Shown here: piece by piece, positions 61,165 to 64,000 of the stretch
Position numbering within the stretch: the stretch's first letter is position 1
How the letters are laid out: each line of letters begins with the position of its first letter
Source of the DNA: Xanthomonas sacchari
GTDB lineage: Bacteria; Pseudomonadota; Gammaproteobacteria; Xanthomonadales; Xanthomonadaceae
DNA length: 64,000 nt
Direction: 5' to 3'
Assembly: GCF_040529065.1 (NCBI RefSeq)
Contig: NZ_CP132343.1
Coordinates: 1-64,000 of the forward strand
The notes under the pieces: model-generated
What the model was told of the DNA's origin: nothing
Database searches by the model: none
What the model saw: only the letters and a program-made list of their open reading frames with translations
Program-made: the position numbers and the translations under genes

Positions 61165-62055
61165 ATGGACACCGCACCGCGCCGCGTCGAACACCAGCAG
61201 ACCGACAAGGGCTACGTGCCGGTCTACACCACGTCGGTGGTGACCCAGCCATGGGAGAGCTACAGCGCCGACGACCATGCCACCTGGGGCACGCTGTACG
61301 CGCGCCAGCGCGAGTTGCTGGTCGGCCGCGCCTGCGACGAATTCCTGCAGGCGCAGGACGCGATGGGCATGACGCCGCAGGCGATCCCGCGCTTCGACGA
61401 GCTCAACGCGGTGCTGCAGGCGACCACCGGCTGGACCCTGGTCGGCGTCGAAGGGCTGCTGCCGGAACTGGATTTCTTCGACCATCTCGCCAACCGCCGC
61501 TTCCCGGTGACCTGGTGGATCCGCCGTCCCGAGCAGATCGACTACATCGCCGAGCCGGACCTGTTCCACGACCTGTTCGGCCACGTGCCGCTACTGATGA
61601 ATCCGCTGTTCGCCGACTACATGCAGGCCTATGGCCGCGGCGGAGTGAAGGCGCATGCGATCGGCCCGGACGCGCTGCAGAACCTGACCAGGCTGTACTG
61701 GTACACGGTGGAGTTCGGCCTGATCGACACCCCGGACGGCCTGCGCATCTACGGCGCCGGCATCGTCTCGTCCAAGGGCGAATCGCTGTATTCGCTGGAG
61801 TCGGACGCGCCCAACCGCATCGGCTTCGACCTTGAGCGGATCATGCGCACCCGCTACCGCATCGATACCTACCAGAAGACCTACTTCGTCATCGACAGCT
61901 TCGAGCAGCTGATGCAGGCGACCGCGCCGGACTTCACCCCGATCTATGCGGCACTGGCCGACCAAGCACACCTGCCCGCCGGCCAGGTGCAGGCGCAGGA
62001 CCGCGTGTTCCATGCCGGCAGCGGCGAAGGCTGGGCGGACGGCGGCGACGTGTGA
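61165..62055 (+). CDS. phhA: phenylalanine 4-monooxygenase PhhA
   Basis: A 296-residue iron- and pterin-dependent hydroxylase converting phenylalanine to tyrosine. The iron facial triad is His135 and His140 in DLFHDLFGHVPLL and Glu183 in YTVEFGL. FPVTWWIRRPEQIDYIAEPD, GGVKAHAIGPDALQNLTRLY and DTYQKTYFVIDSFEQL are further conserved blocks. The length fits the single-domain bacterial enzyme. GGAGCG lies before the ATG. No pterin dehydratase (phhB) is visible next to it. Confidence 0.96.
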   Translation: MDTAPRRVEHQQTDKGYVPVYTTSVVTQPWESYSADDHATWGTLYARQRELLVGRACDEFLQAQDAMGMTPQAIPRFDELNAVLQATTGWTLVGVEGLLPELDFFDHLANRRFPVTWWIRRPEQIDYIAEPDLFHDLFGHVPLLMNPLFADYMQAYGRGGVKAHAIGPDALQNLTRLYWYTVEFGLIDTPDGLRIYGAGIVSSKGESLYSLESDAPNRIGFDLERIMRTRYRIDTYQKTYFVIDSFEQLMQATAPDFTPIYAALADQAHLPAGQVQAQDRVFHAGSGEGWADGGDV

Positions 62056-62110
62056 ATCGCGGCACTGCCCGTCCCCGCCAAACCTGACGGAGACGGGGCA
62101 TGGCGCCGGC

Positions 62111-62770
62111 TCAGTCGGTGCCGTACTTCGGGTTGTAGGGGCCGTACAACAAGCCGCCAGGGTGACCGGCGGACAGCAGACGCTGGCTGGCCACGTTCCC
62201 CATCTGATGCCCTTGGTCGGTGACTTGGTTGACGACCTGATTGATCGCAGCCGTCACCAGCATTCCGACCAGGCCGCCCCCGGCGTTGTTCTGATTTTCG
62301 CCGCTCGACGCCTGTGCCTGGCCCTGCCACAGCACTGTCCCGGTGCGCAGATCCACCAGCTTGGCGTTGGCCGAGACCACGACCACGCTGTTGATGATCT
62401 GGTAGACGGCACCGTACTTTTCCACGGTGATGTACAGCGCCGCGTCGGCCCCGAAGATTTCCCGCAACTTCTCCGGAGACACCGCCTGTGCTTCATCCGC
62501 CACGGCGATGCCGTTCTGCTTGAAGGTCTCGTAGACCGGCGCCACCGGCATCACGTAGTAGCCCGCTTCGGCCAGCGGCAGCGTGGTGACCGACAGCACG
62601 CTCAGGCTGGCGTTGACGTCCGGGGCATGGCTGACCGGCGGCAGGACCAGGATCGACCGCGGCTTGCTGGCCTTGTACGCGCTGTAATCGCGCGACATCG
62701 GCTGCGTCGCACAGGCGCTCAGCAGCAGACCGAGCACGGCCACACAGGCCATTCTTGCGACGTTCTTCAT
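62111..62770 (-). CDS. DUF799 (GNA1162-like) lipoprotein
   Basis: 219 residues. The lipobox LLLSAC places the lipidated Cys near 20. SILVLPPVSHAPDVNASLSV, YYVMPVAPVYETFKQNGIAV and VVVVSANAKLVDLRTGTVLW match DUF799 proteins such as Neisseria GNA1162, whose structure resembles components of transport complexes. It is the last gene of a three-lipoprotein operon; its ATG overlaps the DUF4810 stop (ATGA). Confidence 0.87.
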   Translation of the reverse strand: MKNVARMACVAVLGLLLSACATQPMSRDYSAYKASKPRSILVLPPVSHAPDVNASLSVLSVTTLPLAEAGYYVMPVAPVYETFKQNGIAVADEAQAVSPEKLREIFGADAALYITVEKYGAVYQIINSVVVVSANAKLVDLRTGTVLWQGQAQASSGENQNNAGGGLVGMLVTAAINQVVNQVTDQGHQMGNVASQRLLSAGHPGGLLYGPYNPKYGTD

Positions 62771-63138
62771 TGCGTGCTCCTCGCATTGCTGGCGTTATTC
62801 AACAACAGATCGATGTAGGTGCCGGACTCGGGGTATTGCGTCTTCTCGGCGAGGAGCTCCTGCTGCGCTTTGGCATCGTTGCCGGTTTCGGCGTACAGCA
62901 TGCCCAGATGCGCCTGCAGTCCCGGCGGCGGCCTGCGGTTGGCGGCCTGCATCACCTGCAGGTCCTTTTCCAGCGCCTGGATCTGCTGTTCCGGGCTACC
63001 GCCCTTGAAGTGGCTGTAGACCTGATCCTGGTAGCTGCCCCACTGGTAGAGCGAGGCGCTCTGGTGGGCGCAGCCGACCAGCGCGAGCAGGGCGCAGGTG
63101 CCGAGCCAGAACCGCGTGCGGACATTGAGAGTATTCAT
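62767..63138 (-). CDS. DUF4810 lipoprotein
   Basis: 123 residues. The lipobox LALVGC is followed by LYQWGSYQDQVYSHFKGGSP and a TPR-like helical stretch (QALEKDLQVMQAANRRPPPG, LQAHLGMLYAETGNDAKAQQ). This is the DUF4810 pattern. A GTG at 63162, overlapping the csgG-like stop, is an alternative start. It is the middle gene of the operon. Confidence 0.85.
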   Translation of the reverse strand: MNTLNVRTRFWLGTCALLALVGCAHQSASLYQWGSYQDQVYSHFKGGSPEQQIQALEKDLQVMQAANRRPPPGLQAHLGMLYAETGNDAKAQQELLAEKTQYPESGTYIDLLLNNASNARSTQ

Positions 63139-63158
63139 GTGCGAGGGTCCGTTGCGGG

Positions 63159-63833
63159 TCACTTGACCGGCTTCCAGGCGCCGGAGTCGATCGCGGCGGT
63201 GAGATTGTTGACGGCCTCGCGGATCGCCAGATCCAGGACTTTGCCGTTGAGCGTGGAGTCGTAGCTGGAGGTCCCGCCGAAGCCGACGACCTCGCGGTTG
63301 GACAAGGTGTACTCGCCGCCGCCCTGCACCGAATACACCACTTCGGACGTCGCGCTATCGACCACGTTCAGGCTGACCTTGGCGTAGGCCTGCTGCTGCT
63401 TGCCGCGGCCGAGAATGCCGAACAGCTGCGTATCGCCGGTCTCCTTGCGGCCGAACTCGGTCACGTCGCCGGTGACGACGTAGTCGGCACCCTTGAGTTG
63501 CTGCGCCTGGCCCTTGATCTGCGCTTCCTGCTTGATCTCGCCCATGTTGTCGCGATCCAGCACACGGAAACGATTGGTCTGCTGCAGATGGGTGATCAGG
63601 ATGGCCTTGGCCTGGCTGCCCAGGCGATCCGCACCATCGGAAAACAGACCGCGCATGAAGGACGAGCGGTTGTCGAACTTGCCCACCGCGATCGGCGCTC
63701 GCGCGCCGGCATAGGGAACGCTCGCCGCTGCCACGGTCTGCGGCCTGACGCTCTGATGGGTTTCGGTGGCACAACCGGCCAAGGCCAGTGCGATTGCCAG
63801 CCCGGTGGCTCCCTTGATCACAACATTCTTCAT
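63159..63833 (-). CDS. CsgG/HfaB-family outer-membrane lipoprotein
   Basis: 224 residues. The lipobox LALAGC (Cys ~21) is followed by a CsgG-like domain: PIAVGKFDNRSSFMRGLFSD, ILITHLQQTNRFRVLDRDNM, GADYVVTGDVTEFG, VSLNVVDSATSEVVYSVQGG. CsgG forms the curli secretion pore. This homologue has no curli genes nearby and instead leads a CsgG-DUF4810-DUF799 operon seen in many proteobacteria. It is likely an envelope complex of unknown cargo. Confidence 0.88.
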   Translation of the reverse strand: MKNVVIKGATGLAIALALAGCATETHQSVRPQTVAAASVPYAGARAPIAVGKFDNRSSFMRGLFSDGADRLGSQAKAILITHLQQTNRFRVLDRDNMGEIKQEAQIKGQAQQLKGADYVVTGDVTEFGRKETGDTQLFGILGRGKQQQAYAKVSLNVVDSATSEVVYSVQGGGEYTLSNREVVGFGGTSSYDSTLNGKVLDLAIREAVNNLTAAIDSGAWKPVK

Positions 63834-64000
63834 TCATTACCCCTTGTTGGTGCAGCGACGAAAAAAAGGTTTGCCGGCGCTCAGCCACAGGCATGCGCGG
63901 ACATCGCGCATGGCCCCCATGCACGCCCTTGGCGAACGTCGGCAAACAGAACAGCAGACATGCGATGTCGGTCCATGACCATCCTGCGCAGTGCAGGGAA
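63834..64000. other. upstream region of the lipoprotein operon
   Basis: This stretch should hold the promoter of the csgG-like operon on the minus strand. The only notable feature is an A-rich run (CGAAAAAAAGG) near 63860. No gene is supported up to the window end. Confidence 0.35.

Overview
The window reads as a chromosomal segment of a GC-rich gammaproteobacterium of the Xanthomonadaceae/Lysobacteraceae, most likely Xanthomonas. The evidence is very high GC with strong third-position bias, dispersed palindromes of the TAGGAGCGGCTTCAGCCGCG type, a secreted LipA/LesA-like lipase, an MlaFEDC-MlaB-MlaA operon that includes mlaA, and RecBCD rather than AddAB. There are no tRNA or rRNA genes and no recognisable prophage. 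One transposase is present.

Layout. 0.3-3.6 kb: a multi-HAMP chemoreceptor and a TonB-like proline-rich inner-membrane protein. 3.6-4.2 kb: a repeat cluster. 4.2-6.6 kb: a small secreted protein and a secreted lipase with a 37-bp dyad upstream. 6.9-12.7 kb: assorted small genes, including a J-domain membrane protein and a divergent TetR/SDR pair with a perfect palindromic operator. 12.8-22.1 kb: recC-recB-recD on the minus strand, with dispersed repeats read in frame as protein in both recB and recD. 22.1-22.5 kb: a tandem array of one of those repeats. 22.5-30.4 kb: a 1680-residue Calx-beta/Ig autotransporter, three tandem phage-tail-collar proteins, a GNAT acetyltransferase and a small convergent protein, which look like one accessory module. 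30.7-35.0 kb: the complete Mla lipid-transport operon with a UUCG terminator. 35.0-37.2 kb: an IS110-family element beside a REP palindrome, bracketed by inverted copies of a ~250-bp repeat and a hexanucleotide microsatellite.

37.3-43.0 kb: a glutathione peroxidase, rmuC, an MgtC-family operon with an Asp-Pro-rich leader peptide and attenuator-like folds, then a histidine kinase/FixJ-type regulator pair. 43.2-51.7 kb: an amino-acid permease, DUF6882 and DUF2628 proteins, glycerate kinase, RlmI, a yybP-ykoY (Mn2+) riboswitch in front of a TerC-family protein, a rhomboid protease and a class A acid phosphatase. 51.7-55.5 kb: a minus-strand operon of porin, solute-binding protein and chemoreceptor. 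55.8-64 kb: an AIM24 protein, a patatin-like lipoprotein, a TonB-dependent siderophore receptor with a Fur-box-like promoter, an Lrp regulator divergent from phenylalanine 4-hydroxylase, and a CsgG-DUF4810-DUF799 lipoprotein operon.

The strongest candidates for undescribed biology are the MgtC leader (a DPDP leader peptide plus two mutually exclusive hairpins, one covering the Shine-Dalgarno), the autotransporter/tail-collar/GNAT module, the solute-binding-protein/chemoreceptor operon, and the in-frame absorption of two unrelated repeat families into recB and recD. All functional calls rest on reading motifs and context. No database search was run.
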